Below are positions 25,363-32,739 of a stretch of DNA of 64,000 nucleotides, in pieces. The stretch's first letter is position 1, and the number at the start of each line of letters is the position of its first letter. The stretch spans positions 2,046,001 to 2,110,000 of the forward strand of contig OZ244830.1 of assembly GCA_965220425.1 (NCBI GenBank), read 5' to 3'. The stretch comes from Azophilus sp965220425. GTDB lineage: Bacteria > Pseudomonadota > Gammaproteobacteria > Pseudomonadales > Azotimanducaceae. The notes under the pieces are model-generated. The model was not told where the DNA came from and searched no databases. It saw nothing but the letters and a program-made list of their open reading frames with translations. The position numbers and the translations under genes are program-made.

Positions 25363-26127
25363 ATGAAAATCCAGATCGCATCGGACCTGCACCTTGAGGG
25401 ACGCGCCGGGCACATGCCGAGCGCGTCGGCGTTCCGGACTATCCCAAGCCGCGACGTGCTGGTGCTGGCCGGCGACATCTGTACAGGCGTCGGTGCGTTG
25501 ACGTTTATCCGCCGCGAACTCGACGCCTCGCCGGTCATCTACGTGCCCGGCAATCACGAGTATTACAGCGAGCGGCCGCGCGACTCGATCGACGCGGACT
25601 GGCGCGCGATCGCGGCAGAACATCCCGGCCTGCACTATCTGACCGGCGCCGGAGTCGAAATCGACGGTGTGCGCTTCTTCGGCGTGCCCTGGTATTCCGA
25701 CCTGTGGGGCACCACGGACCCCTGGGACCTCGCCACGACGCACAATGGAATCAGCGACTTCTGGTCGCCGTTCAACGGCGGCGGCGAGTGGACGATTTCG
25801 CGGCACATCAACCATCACCTCGCGCAGACCGACCTGCTCTCCGCACAAGCCGGCCAGGTGGACGTGGTGATTACGCACTGGCCGCCGACCAAAGAGGCGA
25901 TCCATCCCATATTTGACGGCGACAAACTGAATCCCTATTTCATCAACGACCGCGAGGACCTCGTGCGCGCCGTTGGCGCGAAGCTCTGGATCTCCGGCCA
26001 TACCCATGAAGCCTACGATTACCAGATCGGCGCGACCCGGTGCATTGGCAATCCGACCGGCTATTCGGGCGAGCATCGGCAGTCCCGACTGTTCCGGCCG
26101 GACAAGGTGGTCGGGGTCGAGCCATGA
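25363..26127 (+). CDS. Calcineurin-like metallophosphoesterase, paralogue 1
   Basis: This 254-aa protein has the metal-binding set of the family: Asp8 and His10 in MKIQIASDLHLE, VLVLAGDI, VPGNHEYY, THWPPTKEA and a C-terminal SGHTHEAYD. Such enzymes cleave phosphoesters in nucleotides, nucleic acids or proteins. Paralogues lie at 29455-30213 and 33536-34312. The last 40 residues are almost identical to paralogue 3 (YDYQIGATRCIGNPTGYSGE), while paralogue 2 differs there. It is cytoplasmic, with no signal peptide. Confidence 0.85.
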   Translation: MKIQIASDLHLEGRAGHMPSASAFRTIPSRDVLVLAGDICTGVGALTFIRRELDASPVIYVPGNHEYYSERPRDSIDADWRAIAAEHPGLHYLTGAGVEIDGVRFFGVPWYSDLWGTTDPWDLATTHNGISDFWSPFNGGGEWTISRHINHHLAQTDLLSAQAGQVDVVITHWPPTKEAIHPIFDGDKLNPYFINDREDLVRAVGAKLWISGHTHEAYDYQIGATRCIGNPTGYSGEHRQSRLFRPDKVVGVEP

Positions 26128-26234
26128 GCGGCTGGCTGATCAAATCGGCCCATGTGGGGGTGTCCGTGCGGCGGACCGGGCCGACTGCGGCGTTGCCGCA
26201 GTCACACTCCACCACTCCCGAGGCCGAGCGATGA
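26124..26234 (+). CDS. Micro-ORF, 36 aa
   Basis: It overlaps the previous stop by ATGA and its own stop overlaps the next start in the same way. It encodes MSGWLIKSAHVGVSVRR and ends TPEAER, the same last six residues as the 132-aa protein at 26476-26874. It may be the relic of a larger gene deleted by recombination at that shared seam. Confidence 0.35.
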   Translation: MSGWLIKSAHVGVSVRRTGPTAALPQSHSTTPEAER

Positions 26235-26479
26235 GCGCAGAAACGACCATCACCGTCACGCTCCGGATTCCGCCGTGGCCGGCGCATTTCCTCGAGGACT
26301 TCGCCGCACTAGCGGCGGCGCGTGGTGAGCACCTTGAGGGCACCGGGCCAGGGGTTCCCGAGTTGCAGGACCGCATCGCGCATTGGCGGCGAATCGCCGC
26401 GGACGATGAGCCAGACGAGCACGCGCTGGTGCAAATCATGCGAGAGCGCCGCGCCCGCGAACAGGAGGATCAGCGATGA
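26231..26479 (+). CDS. Hypothetical protein, 82 aa
   Basis: The ATG at 26231 overlaps the upstream stop. The protein has a beta-like start (TTITVTLRIPPWP) and a charged helical end (IMRERRAREQEDQR). No family is recognised. The stop overlaps the start of the next gene. Confidence 0.5.
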   Translation: MSAETTITVTLRIPPWPAHFLEDFAALAAARGEHLEGTGPGVPELQDRIAHWRRIAADDEPDEHALVQIMRERRAREQEDQR

Positions 26480-26874
26480 CAATCCCGAGCCGCGCGCGCG
26501 ACTGGCCCGGCCTCGAGCGCCGCGCCGTGAAGCGCTGCCACGGCGGCACCGTGGAGGTCGAGTTTTTCGCCGGTACGAACGTCGAGTGGGCTGAGTTGAT
26601 AGACCACCTGGAGGCCGATCCGCCCAGCAGCCCGACCGAGTTTCTGACTGAGTTTCCAGCCGTGTCGCACGCGCAGGTGCTCGGCGTCCTGCGGTGCATG
26701 GCGGAAGCGATGGTTTATGTGGACGCATGGAAGGCGCTACGTCTCGCGCTCGATCCACGGATCGCTCAGATCGCCCACGACTATTTCCAGGAGCGCCTTG
26801 AGCGCCGGGCCGTTGTCGAGGCGTGGCGGGACGAGATGATCGCGGCGGAGCGGACACCGGAGGCCGAGCGATGA
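26476..26874 (+). CDS. DUF433-like protein, 132 aa
   Basis: Residues 15-75 read RCHGGTVEVEFFAGTNVEW, then EFLTEFPAVSHAQVLGVLRCM. This has the layout of DUF433 proteins (GTR/GTN loop, then a helical FP.v...qv..vL motif), small DNA-binding antitoxin-like proteins. The C-terminal helical part is unrelated. The next gene is of the same type. No toxin partner is recognised beside it. Confidence 0.5.
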   Translation: MTIPSRARDWPGLERRAVKRCHGGTVEVEFFAGTNVEWAELIDHLEADPPSSPTEFLTEFPAVSHAQVLGVLRCMAEAMVYVDAWKALRLALDPRIAQIAHDYFQERLERRAVVEAWRDEMIAAERTPEAER

Positions 26875-27101
26875 GCGCGGACGTTTGGGACGACTGCCCG
26901 GCGGTCGAGCGCGGCCGCGATGGGCGGCCCCTGTTCGAGGGTACCCCGATCCGGCTATCGGTCCTGGTCGGGGTCTTGGCCAACGACATGACCGCCGTCG
27001 ACTTTCTCGACGCAGTGCCGCGCCACGTCACCGGCGAGCAGGTAGATGCGGTGCTCATCTGGCTGGTCGAGCGGTGCGGCGAGAGTGTGGAGGTCGAGTG
27101 A
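26871..27101 (+). CDS. DUF433-family antitoxin-like protein, 76 aa
   Basis: The start overlaps the previous stop (ATGA). The protein reads CPAVERGRDGRPLFEGTPIR, then a short helical region ending HVTGEQVDAVLIWLVERC, which fits DUF433. The family often acts as an antitoxin or transcription factor, but the partner is unclear. Confidence 0.6.
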   Translation: MSADVWDDCPAVERGRDGRPLFEGTPIRLSVLVGVLANDMTAVDFLDAVPRHVTGEQVDAVLIWLVERCGESVEVE

Positions 27102-27439
27102 TGAGCACGGCGGCGGACAGGGCGCACCGTTTCCTCGGCCACCTGCTCGGGGATGTGGGCGTGGACGAACTGCTCAACCCGCCGGGCGACGGACTCCCCG
27201 ACCTCGGGGAAATCGTCGAGCGCGCCGTCACGCGCTGGCTTGCCCGGCATCACGCCGGCGACGAAGCGCGCGCCCGGCAGATCGCGGCGGAGGCGGTGAC
27301 GCTCGCGTTCAACCTCGCGCACGAGCGCTGCCGCGAGAGCGACATGCTGCAATATCTGTGGGCCGAGCTGGTCGGGCGGGAAATGGAATACCGAGTTCCC
27401 ATCATGCCGCCCCCGCCAGACGAGGACGCCAAGCGATGA
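27101..27439 (+). CDS. Hypothetical helical protein, 112 aa
   Basis: The start shares one base with the previous stop (TGATG). The protein is mainly helical (GEIVERAVTRWLARHHAGDE, then EAVTLAFNLAHERCRESDML) and ends with a proline-rich tail. No family is recognised. Confidence 0.5.
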   Translation: MSTAADRAHRFLGHLLGDVGVDELLNPPGDGLPDLGEIVERAVTRWLARHHAGDEARARQIAAEAVTLAFNLAHERCRESDMLQYLWAELVGREMEYRVPIMPPPPDEDAKR

Positions 27440-27659
27440 GCGCGTGCGACCGGGCAAGTCCCCGCTCAACCTCTACCGCGACGATTTGCGCGAAGCCTTG
27501 GGGCGCAGCGGCAAAACGCTCGCGGCGATGCGAAGGGCGGTGAACGAACACGGCGCGGGCGCCCTCGATGTACCGGACGGGACCGTAGAGGTCTGGTCGG
27601 ACCTGCACCGCGCGGCCGAGCCAGATATCGAGCGCCACGCAGACAAGGAGGAAACATGA
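27436..27659 (+). pseudogene. Truncated copy of the array's second phosphoesterase type
   Basis: From about 27444 the frame encodes NLYRDDLREALGRSGKTLAA, then VNEHGAGALDVPDGTVEVWSDLH. This matches residues 20-70 of the intact gene at 30214-30963 (LYREDLPEALGRSGKTLSA, then VKVWSDLH). Homology stops exactly at the first metal-binding motif (SDLH), and an unrelated 16-residue tail follows. The start is also damaged, since the ATG at 27436 is in another frame. It is a recombined remnant. Confidence 0.65.
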
Positions 27660-27958
27660 ACGAGTCCGCCCTGCTCGGCGTACTGATGCTGAACGGCGAC
27701 GCATTCGATCAGGTAGCTGTGATCGTGACGCCGGACGACTTCAAAGCCACGAGCCATCGGCTCGTTTTCGAGGCGATGACGGATCTCGCCGGTGAGTGCG
27801 CCCCGCTCGATGGCGTGACGGTCTGCGAGCATCTGCGCGCGTCCGGCACTCTCGAGGACGCCGGCGGTGTTGCCTACCTCGCCAAACTCATCGAGGCGAC
27901 ACCGGGCGCGGCCAACGCGCTACGCTTCGCCCGTTGCATCAAGGAGGAAACCCCATGA
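27656..27958 (+). CDS. Stand-alone DnaB helicase N-terminal domain
   Basis: This 100-aa protein reads ESALLGVLMLNGDAFDQVA, then TPDDFKATSHRLVFEAMTDL, then APLDGVTVCEHLRASGTLED and a GGVAYLAKLIEATPGAANA end. This is the DnaB N-terminal domain pattern, but the RecA-like helicase domain is missing. That domain binds primase and forms helicase rings, so a free copy could modulate replication or primase recruitment. It overlaps its neighbours by ATGA at both ends. Confidence 0.75.
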   Translation: MNESALLGVLMLNGDAFDQVAVIVTPDDFKATSHRLVFEAMTDLAGECAPLDGVTVCEHLRASGTLEDAGGVAYLAKLIEATPGAANALRFARCIKEETP

Positions 27959-28368
27959 CGGAAGCAACTCACACTCACGACACGCGCGACCCCGACCCCG
28001 ACCGCGAGCGCCAGCGCCAGCGCGTCGCGGTACTCAAAGAGCGCGGCCTGTCCGATGCGGACGCCGCGCGGTTCGGCGCAGACTGGCCGGACCAGCCCGA
28101 AACCGAGACGTACACCTGTCACGTCTGCCGCCGGTATCTCTACGACGACGCAACCGGGCTGGTCGCGCCGCACCGGCTGCTGTTCGTCGCGACGATCGTT
28201 AACGATGGCGTCTACACGGTTTGCGGCGAGTGCGACCCGCTGCCGCTGTCGTTTTGGCAGCGCCTGGGTCGCTGGATCCTCGCGCTCCGCACCAAGCCCG
28301 ACGTCAACCCGATCGAGCGGGACGGTGGAATCAACCAGGCGGCGGTCGATGCCCTCATCGGCAGGTGA
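27955..28368 (+). CDS. Zinc-ribbon-like hypothetical protein, 137 aa
   Basis: The ATGA start overlaps the DnaB-like gene. The protein has two paired cysteine motifs (TYTCHVCRRYLYDD and YTVCGECDPLPL) that could bind one zinc ion. The N-terminus is rich in Asp/Arg/His. Function is unknown. Confidence 0.5.
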   Translation: MTEATHTHDTRDPDPDRERQRQRVAVLKERGLSDADAARFGADWPDQPETETYTCHVCRRYLYDDATGLVAPHRLLFVATIVNDGVYTVCGECDPLPLSFWQRLGRWILALRTKPDVNPIERDGGINQAAVDALIGR

Positions 28369-28381
28369 TCGGCCGCGACGA

Positions 28382-28630
28382 ATGAGCATCGAAACCCTCG
28401 CGGCGAAACAGCGGATTGCCAAAAAAAACAGGCTAATCATGTCCGCGATAGTCGAAGCCCTCGAAAAAGGCGATACGGAAGAATTCTTGCGACTGTTCAA
28501 AACGCTCAACATATCGGCAGACGTCGCATTGCATATGAAACGATCCTATGGGGCGGAGCGGGTTCGACAGATCGGCATGCGCACGGACCGGGCGGAAGCT
28601 GTCCTCGGCCCGGACTGGCTGGACGAATGA
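28382..28630 (+). CDS. Hypothetical protein, 82 aa, paralogue of 21050-21301
   Basis: The protein is helical. Its C-terminal part (ALHMKRSYGAERVRQIGMR, then AVLGPDWLD) parallels that of the gene at 21050 (PFKRCGHADFIRRYEL, then AEYGPGWLD). The pair links the 21-kb genes with the array. Confidence 0.55.
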   Translation: MSIETLAAKQRIAKKNRLIMSAIVEALEKGDTEEFLRLFKTLNISADVALHMKRSYGAERVRQIGMRTDRAEAVLGPDWLDE

Positions 28631-28872
28631 ACCTGCTAGACACGAAGCGGCGAGACACGCAGCGACCCGGGTCTGGAAATTACGGCCCGGTCCTCGGCGC
28701 CGCCTCCCTCGTTTCGTCCGTCGCGATCGCGTTTGCGATAGAGACCGGCTGGGTCTCCTGGTCCTGGTGGTGGCTGGTTCTGACCGGCGCGCCGTTCGCC
28801 CTGGGCATGCTGGCCCTGGCATTCGGGCTGGTCGCCATAGCCATTTCGCGTCGAGGCCGGCGCCGGCGATGA
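28627..28872 (+). CDS. Small membrane protein, 81 aa
   Basis: It starts with an ATGA overlap. Two hydrophobic segments (about residues 22-42 and 46-72; VLGAASLVSSVAIAFAI and WWLVLTGAPFALGMLAL) predict two transmembrane helices, followed by a poly-arginine tail that would stay in the cytoplasm. Function is unknown. Confidence 0.5.
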   Translation: MNLLDTKRRDTQRPGSGNYGPVLGAASLVSSVAIAFAIETGWVSWSWWWLVLTGAPFALGMLALAFGLVAIAISRRGRRRR

Positions 28873-29132
28873 GCGTGTTCACGTCGGCCAACCCGTCCCC
28901 GGAGGTCCGCTCCCGCTGGGAGCGCATCTGGGCGGACAAGACACCGCGAATCGAGCGGCACACCTGCCCGACCTGCGGCGCCCGGCATAGCTGGGTAGTC
29001 GGCTGCGGACGAGAGATTCCCGGCGCGGATCCGCTGCCCGACCCGCTCCCGGTCGTGGACGTGCTGCGGCCGCTCGATTGCATCAACTGCCTGCTGTTTG
29101 CAGAAGGAAAAACACATGAGCAAGTCGATTAA
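28869..29132 (+). CDS. Zinc-ribbon-like hypothetical protein, 87 aa
   Basis: The ATGA start overlaps the membrane protein stop. It contains RHTCPTCGARHSW and a later CINCLLF, four cysteines that may bind zinc. No family is recognised. Confidence 0.5.
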   Translation: MSVFTSANPSPEVRSRWERIWADKTPRIERHTCPTCGARHSWVVGCGREIPGADPLPDPLPVVDVLRPLDCINCLLFAEGKTHEQVD

Positions 29133-29430
29133 AACTGGACTCGACGAGCGGCAGGCCCGCCGAAGTCGAGCCGCGCGACCCCCGTTCCAGCTGTCAACGA
29201 TAGAGGGATTGAACCTGTATTCCGCGACCTTTCTGGTGCTTTTAACTCTCGCGATTCTCGGCCAGATCGGGTGGTGGTGGCCGCTCCTCCCCTTACTGGC
29301 CTATCCGCTGATCCAGACAGTGCTTGTGTTTACCATGGGCCTCGTAGACATCGTGCTCGGTTGGGCGCGTTTGGACCCGCGCAAGCTTCGCAGCATATCG
29401 CAGCCGCCGGACGACCCATCGCATGGGTGA
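29116..29430 (+). CDS. Small membrane protein, 104 aa
   Basis: The ATG at 29116 has an AGAAGGA site 6-8 bases upstream and overlaps the previous gene by 17 bases. A basic N-terminus is followed by two hydrophobic helices (LYSATFLVLLTLAILGQIG and WPLLPLLAYPLIQTVLVFT). Function is unknown. Confidence 0.5.
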   Translation: MSKSIKTGLDERQARRSRAARPPFQLSTIEGLNLYSATFLVLLTLAILGQIGWWWPLLPLLAYPLIQTVLVFTMGLVDIVLGWARLDPRKLRSISQPPDDPSHG

Positions 29431-29454
29431 CACCAGCGGAGCGGTTTTGAAGCC

Positions 29455-30213
29455 ATGAAGATTCAGATCGCCTCGGATATCCACCTGGAGTTCGGCACCC
29501 ACACCCTGCCGGCAAAGCGCGCATTCGTCCCGGTCCCCGACCGCGACGTGCTCGTGCTGGCCGGCGACATCGGCCGCCAGAAGATGGCGCGCGCATTCGT
29601 CGAGCGCGAGTTGGCGATCTCCCCGGTCGTCTACGTGCCCGGCAATCACGAGTATTACAGCGCCCGGTCGCGGGAGGAGATCGACGCGGATTGGCGCGCG
29701 ATCGCAGCGGAGCATCCCGGCTTGCACTACCTGGTCGCCGAGGACGCCGAAATCGACGGCGTGCGTTTCTGGGGTGCGCCGTGGTACTCGGACCTGTGGG
29801 GCGCATCGACCCCGGACGCGCTGGACCTGGTGCGGGACGGCGTCAACGATTTCTCCTCGCAGTGGAGCAGCGGCAGCGCGTGGACGGTATCCCGTCACAT
29901 CGAGCAACACGGGGTCCAGTCCGACCTGCTCGTTGCCCAGGCCGGCAAGGTGGACGTGGTGGTAACGCACTGGCCGCCCACCAAGGAAGCCATGCACCCC
30001 AGCCGCGACGGCGACTCGCTGAACCCCTACTACTTCAATGACCGCGAGGACCTGGTGCGCGCGGTCGGCGCGAAGTTCTGGATCTCCGGACACACCCACG
30101 AGCCCTTCGATTGCCGGGTGGGCGGCACCCGGGTTGTCGGCAACCCTTCCGGCTATCCCGACGAGTCGCCGGACCCCGCGCTGTTCCGGCCGGACCGGGT
30201 TGTGGAGGTGTAG
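29455..30213 (+). CDS. Calcineurin-like metallophosphoesterase, paralogue 2
   Basis: This 252-aa protein has MKIQIASDIHLEFG, VLVLAGDIG, VPGNHEYY, THWPPTKEAMH and SGHTHEPFD. The body is close to paralogues 1 and 3, but the C-terminal tail (CRVGGTRVVGNPSGYPDE) has diverged. The array's second phosphoesterase type begins directly after its stop, so the two types are co-translated. Confidence 0.85.
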   Translation: MKIQIASDIHLEFGTHTLPAKRAFVPVPDRDVLVLAGDIGRQKMARAFVERELAISPVVYVPGNHEYYSARSREEIDADWRAIAAEHPGLHYLVAEDAEIDGVRFWGAPWYSDLWGASTPDALDLVRDGVNDFSSQWSSGSAWTVSRHIEQHGVQSDLLVAQAGKVDVVVTHWPPTKEAMHPSRDGDSLNPYYFNDREDLVRAVGAKFWISGHTHEPFDCRVGGTRVVGNPSGYPDESPDPALFRPDRVVEV

Positions 30214-30963
30214 ATGGGCAAGACACGAGCATGGGAGCGGCGCGCCTGGCAGACCCCGAAAACGCTGTTGGCCCTCTACCGCGAGGATCTTCCCGAGGCC
30301 CTCGGCCGGAGCGGCAAGACGTTAAGCGCGATGCGCCGCGCCGTCGATGAGCGCGGCGCCGGCGTCCTCGACGCCGACGACGGGGCGGTGAAGGTCTGGT
30401 CCGATCTGCACCTGGGACACGCGAATATCATTCGGTTCCAGGACAGGCCGTTTGGCAGCCTCGGCGAAATGGACGCGGCGCTATGGGCAGCGTGGGAGAC
30501 CGAAATCGGGCCGAACGACACCTTGATCTGTGTCGGTGATTTCGCCATGGGTCCGGCGCGGGCCGGCGCGACCTGGCACCGGGTTCGGGCGGCGCCCGGA
30601 CGCCGCAAGATCCTGGTGATAGGCAATCACGATCTGGGCGAGCGCGGGTCTTTGCTCGCGCACGGCTTCCACACGGCTAAGGCGCTGCTCGTCTCGGGCG
30701 GCGATCCGCCGCTGATCTGGACGCACGCGCCGCTGCCGAACGTCCCGGACGGGCACGTCAATGTCCACGGGCACCAGCACGCCAAGCTCAAGCCGGCGGA
30801 CTCGCCGCACATCAACGTGTCTGTCGAGCAGCTCGATTACCGCCCGGTTTCGCTGGCCCGTCTCCGGCGCCTCGCACAGGCCCTGGTTGCCGGCGAACGG
30901 CCGACCGGCGGCACGACGCTTGAACGGATCGAAGCGCTGACGCGCGAAACGGGGGCCTGCTGA
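30214..30963 (+). CDS. Metallophosphoesterase, second type
   Basis: This 249-aa protein has a 65-residue N-terminal extension (helical, LYREDLPEALGRSGKTLSAM) before the phosphoesterase core: VKVWSDLHLGHANII, ICVGDFAMG, VIGNHDLG, IWTHAPLPN and VHGHQH. This DLHLGH type is distinct from the three GNHEYY paralogues. It starts on the base after the preceding stop. A broken copy lies at 27436-27659. The N-terminal region is a conserved extra domain of unknown role. Confidence 0.8.
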   Translation: MGKTRAWERRAWQTPKTLLALYREDLPEALGRSGKTLSAMRRAVDERGAGVLDADDGAVKVWSDLHLGHANIIRFQDRPFGSLGEMDAALWAAWETEIGPNDTLICVGDFAMGPARAGATWHRVRAAPGRRKILVIGNHDLGERGSLLAHGFHTAKALLVSGGDPPLIWTHAPLPNVPDGHVNVHGHQHAKLKPADSPHINVSVEQLDYRPVSLARLRRLAQALVAGERPTGGTTLERIEALTRETGAC

Positions 30964-30965
30964 AC

Positions 30966-31781
30966 GTGACACGCGCCCCGCCTTCCAACCCCCAGACGCA
31001 GCGCATCGAGCGGTATCCGCTTCTGTGTCTGGACATCGACGGCGTTTGCGCGCCGATCGGCCAGAATCCGCGATTTCACTGTCATGGCTGGCCGCCCGGA
31101 TTCGTCGATTGCGGCATGTCCGTGCAGATCCACCCTGCCTTGCCCAGATGGGTCGATGAATTGGAAGCCGCATTCGAGACGGTCTGCTGGATCTCCTCGT
31201 GGGCCGAGAACTGCAGACTGTTCGCGGAAAACGCGGGATTGGCGTCGGCCACGACCTGGACCTATGTCGATCCGGATCTGGCCGCGGATGCGCAAACCGG
31301 CATTGGACGGAAACTTGGCGGGCTCGCCGAAGTGACTGACTCCCATGCGCCCCTGGCGGTTGTCGACGATCATCTGGGGCCGCAATTTCTCTGCGACAGC
31401 AGATCCATTCCGAGACCAAACGGCCGCGGCGAGGAACATTGGGGAATCGGCGGGGGCGACCAGTTGGCGGAGATTGACGACTTCCGCCGCCGCCCTGGAC
31501 CAACGTTGTTGATCGCTCCGGCCAGCGAGGTGGGCCTGACCCGATCATTGACCGATCTGCTGGTGCGGTTCGCCCGGAATCCCCAGGCGTCGGAGTTCAC
31601 GGAGCGCCGGGTTCTCGAGGCGGACGCGGACTGGTGGATTCAGTGGCCCGCGCCGCTGGACCCTTCCGTCGAGGATCCGGTCCGCATCGAACCGGAGGAC
31701 CCGCAGGCGTGGCTTGCCGAAAGACTCGCCCGCATTGACGCATGGGAAATCGCGCATTGGCGAATTTCGGAAACCGAATGA
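30966..31781 (+). CDS. HAD-like phosphatase (RNA-repair-associated type)
   Basis: The start is the GTG at 30966. The protein has a HAD motif I, LLCLDIDGVCAP, then a WISSWAENCRLF stretch (motif II-like SSW), and AVVDDHLGPQ (motif IV-like DD). The layout of short HAD core, W.S.W.., VVDDH and a C-terminal GPTLLIAPASEVGLT stretch resembles HAD domains described in bacterial RNA repair proteins ('Swiss Army Knife' HADs). Those are thought to remove terminal phosphates. The family match is from memory and should be tested. A 24-aa micro-ORF follows with an ATGA overlap. Confidence 0.6.
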   Translation: MTRAPPSNPQTQRIERYPLLCLDIDGVCAPIGQNPRFHCHGWPPGFVDCGMSVQIHPALPRWVDELEAAFETVCWISSWAENCRLFAENAGLASATTWTYVDPDLAADAQTGIGRKLGGLAEVTDSHAPLAVVDDHLGPQFLCDSRSIPRPNGRGEEHWGIGGGDQLAEIDDFRRRPGPTLLIAPASEVGLTRSLTDLLVRFARNPQASEFTERRVLEADADWWIQWPAPLDPSVEDPVRIEPEDPQAWLAERLARIDAWEIAHWRISETE

Positions 31782-31852
31782 CGCGGGTCTCGCGTCAGGG
31801 GCCATGGGGCGCGGTCGCATATGCGCTGCGCGCCTCTATTGAGGCCGTGTGA
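31778..31852 (+). CDS. Micro-ORF, 24 aa
   Basis: It encodes MTRVSRQGPWGAVAYALRAS and four more residues, overlapping the HAD stop (ATGA) and sharing one base with the next ATG. It is probably a translational coupler, not a functional protein. Confidence 0.3.
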   Translation: MTRVSRQGPWGAVAYALRASIEAV

Positions 31853-32739
31853 TGAGTAACGCACGAGAATTCGAGGAAAGACGCAAGGACGCGATCCGCG
31901 CTGCGATCGCCAAGATCGTCGGCGACGACGAGGCGCGATGGCTTGTCGATCTCGTCGAGAACAGCAACCCTTACGAGGACCTCTGGGTACCGCGCGAAGC
32001 CTACGGTTGGACCTGGGTGCACACAACGGCCGGTACACCGGAAACGCACAGCCTGCTCGATCGCGACGGTGAACTGATGGCCCATGTTTACAACCGGTGG
32101 AACCGCGTCATCTGTTGGGCGCCGTTCATCTGGGGCGATACGGTCTACGTCAGCCACGAGGACTGCGGCGAATACGGGTTCGAAGACGACGAGCAGCGTC
32201 AGCACCACTTCGCCCGCATCGGCGAGGCGCTCACCGAGTGGGTCGGGCAAAAGCGGGCCGCCGGCGTCGACCTGGTGCTGCTTCGGGATACTCAGGCGCA
32301 CAATTTTGAGTGCAAAAACGGACATCTCAAGGAGACCGTCAAAGAAAACGATTTTCCGGTTGAATACATCGAAGGGGACGAGGAGGAGGCGCGGGCGATC
32401 GAGGTCGCCGGCTGGACAGCAGTGCCTCTCGGCTATCGGTATTGCGAAGCCTATCGGCTGCGCGACCGGACCGGGCGCATGCGTGGGCAAGTCCAGGTGC
32501 GTTATGGCGTGGTGCGGGTGGTCGCCGCAAATGAGCGCGATATCGTGCGACTCGATCCGCGGGCCAATCCCGACTATTACCTTCAGCAGCATCGATCCTG
32601 CGCGGGGGAAATCGTGCTGCAGGCGAAACACCGGCCGCTGGCGCTACGGTTCGAAGACGGCGAGCGCGAACATTGGCTGCGGGTTGCGGTCGAAGCGCTC
32701 CGCGATGGATCGGACACCGATGCGGACCCGGCAACGTGA
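31852..32739 (+). CDS. Hypothetical protein, 295 aa
   Basis: I start at ATG 31852 (MSNAREFEERRKDAIRAAIA). The protein is acidic and rich in Trp/Tyr (YGWTWVHTT, then WNRVICWAPFIWGDTVYVSH) with no membrane segment and no motif I recognise. It sits between the HAD phosphatase and the kinase in the same operon, so a role in the same process is likely but unproven. Confidence 0.6.
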   Translation: MSNAREFEERRKDAIRAAIAKIVGDDEARWLVDLVENSNPYEDLWVPREAYGWTWVHTTAGTPETHSLLDRDGELMAHVYNRWNRVICWAPFIWGDTVYVSHEDCGEYGFEDDEQRQHHFARIGEALTEWVGQKRAAGVDLVLLRDTQAHNFECKNGHLKETVKENDFPVEYIEGDEEEARAIEVAGWTAVPLGYRYCEAYRLRDRTGRMRGQVQVRYGVVRVVAANERDIVRLDPRANPDYYLQQHRSCAGEIVLQAKHRPLALRFEDGEREHWLRVAVEALRDGSDTDADPAT

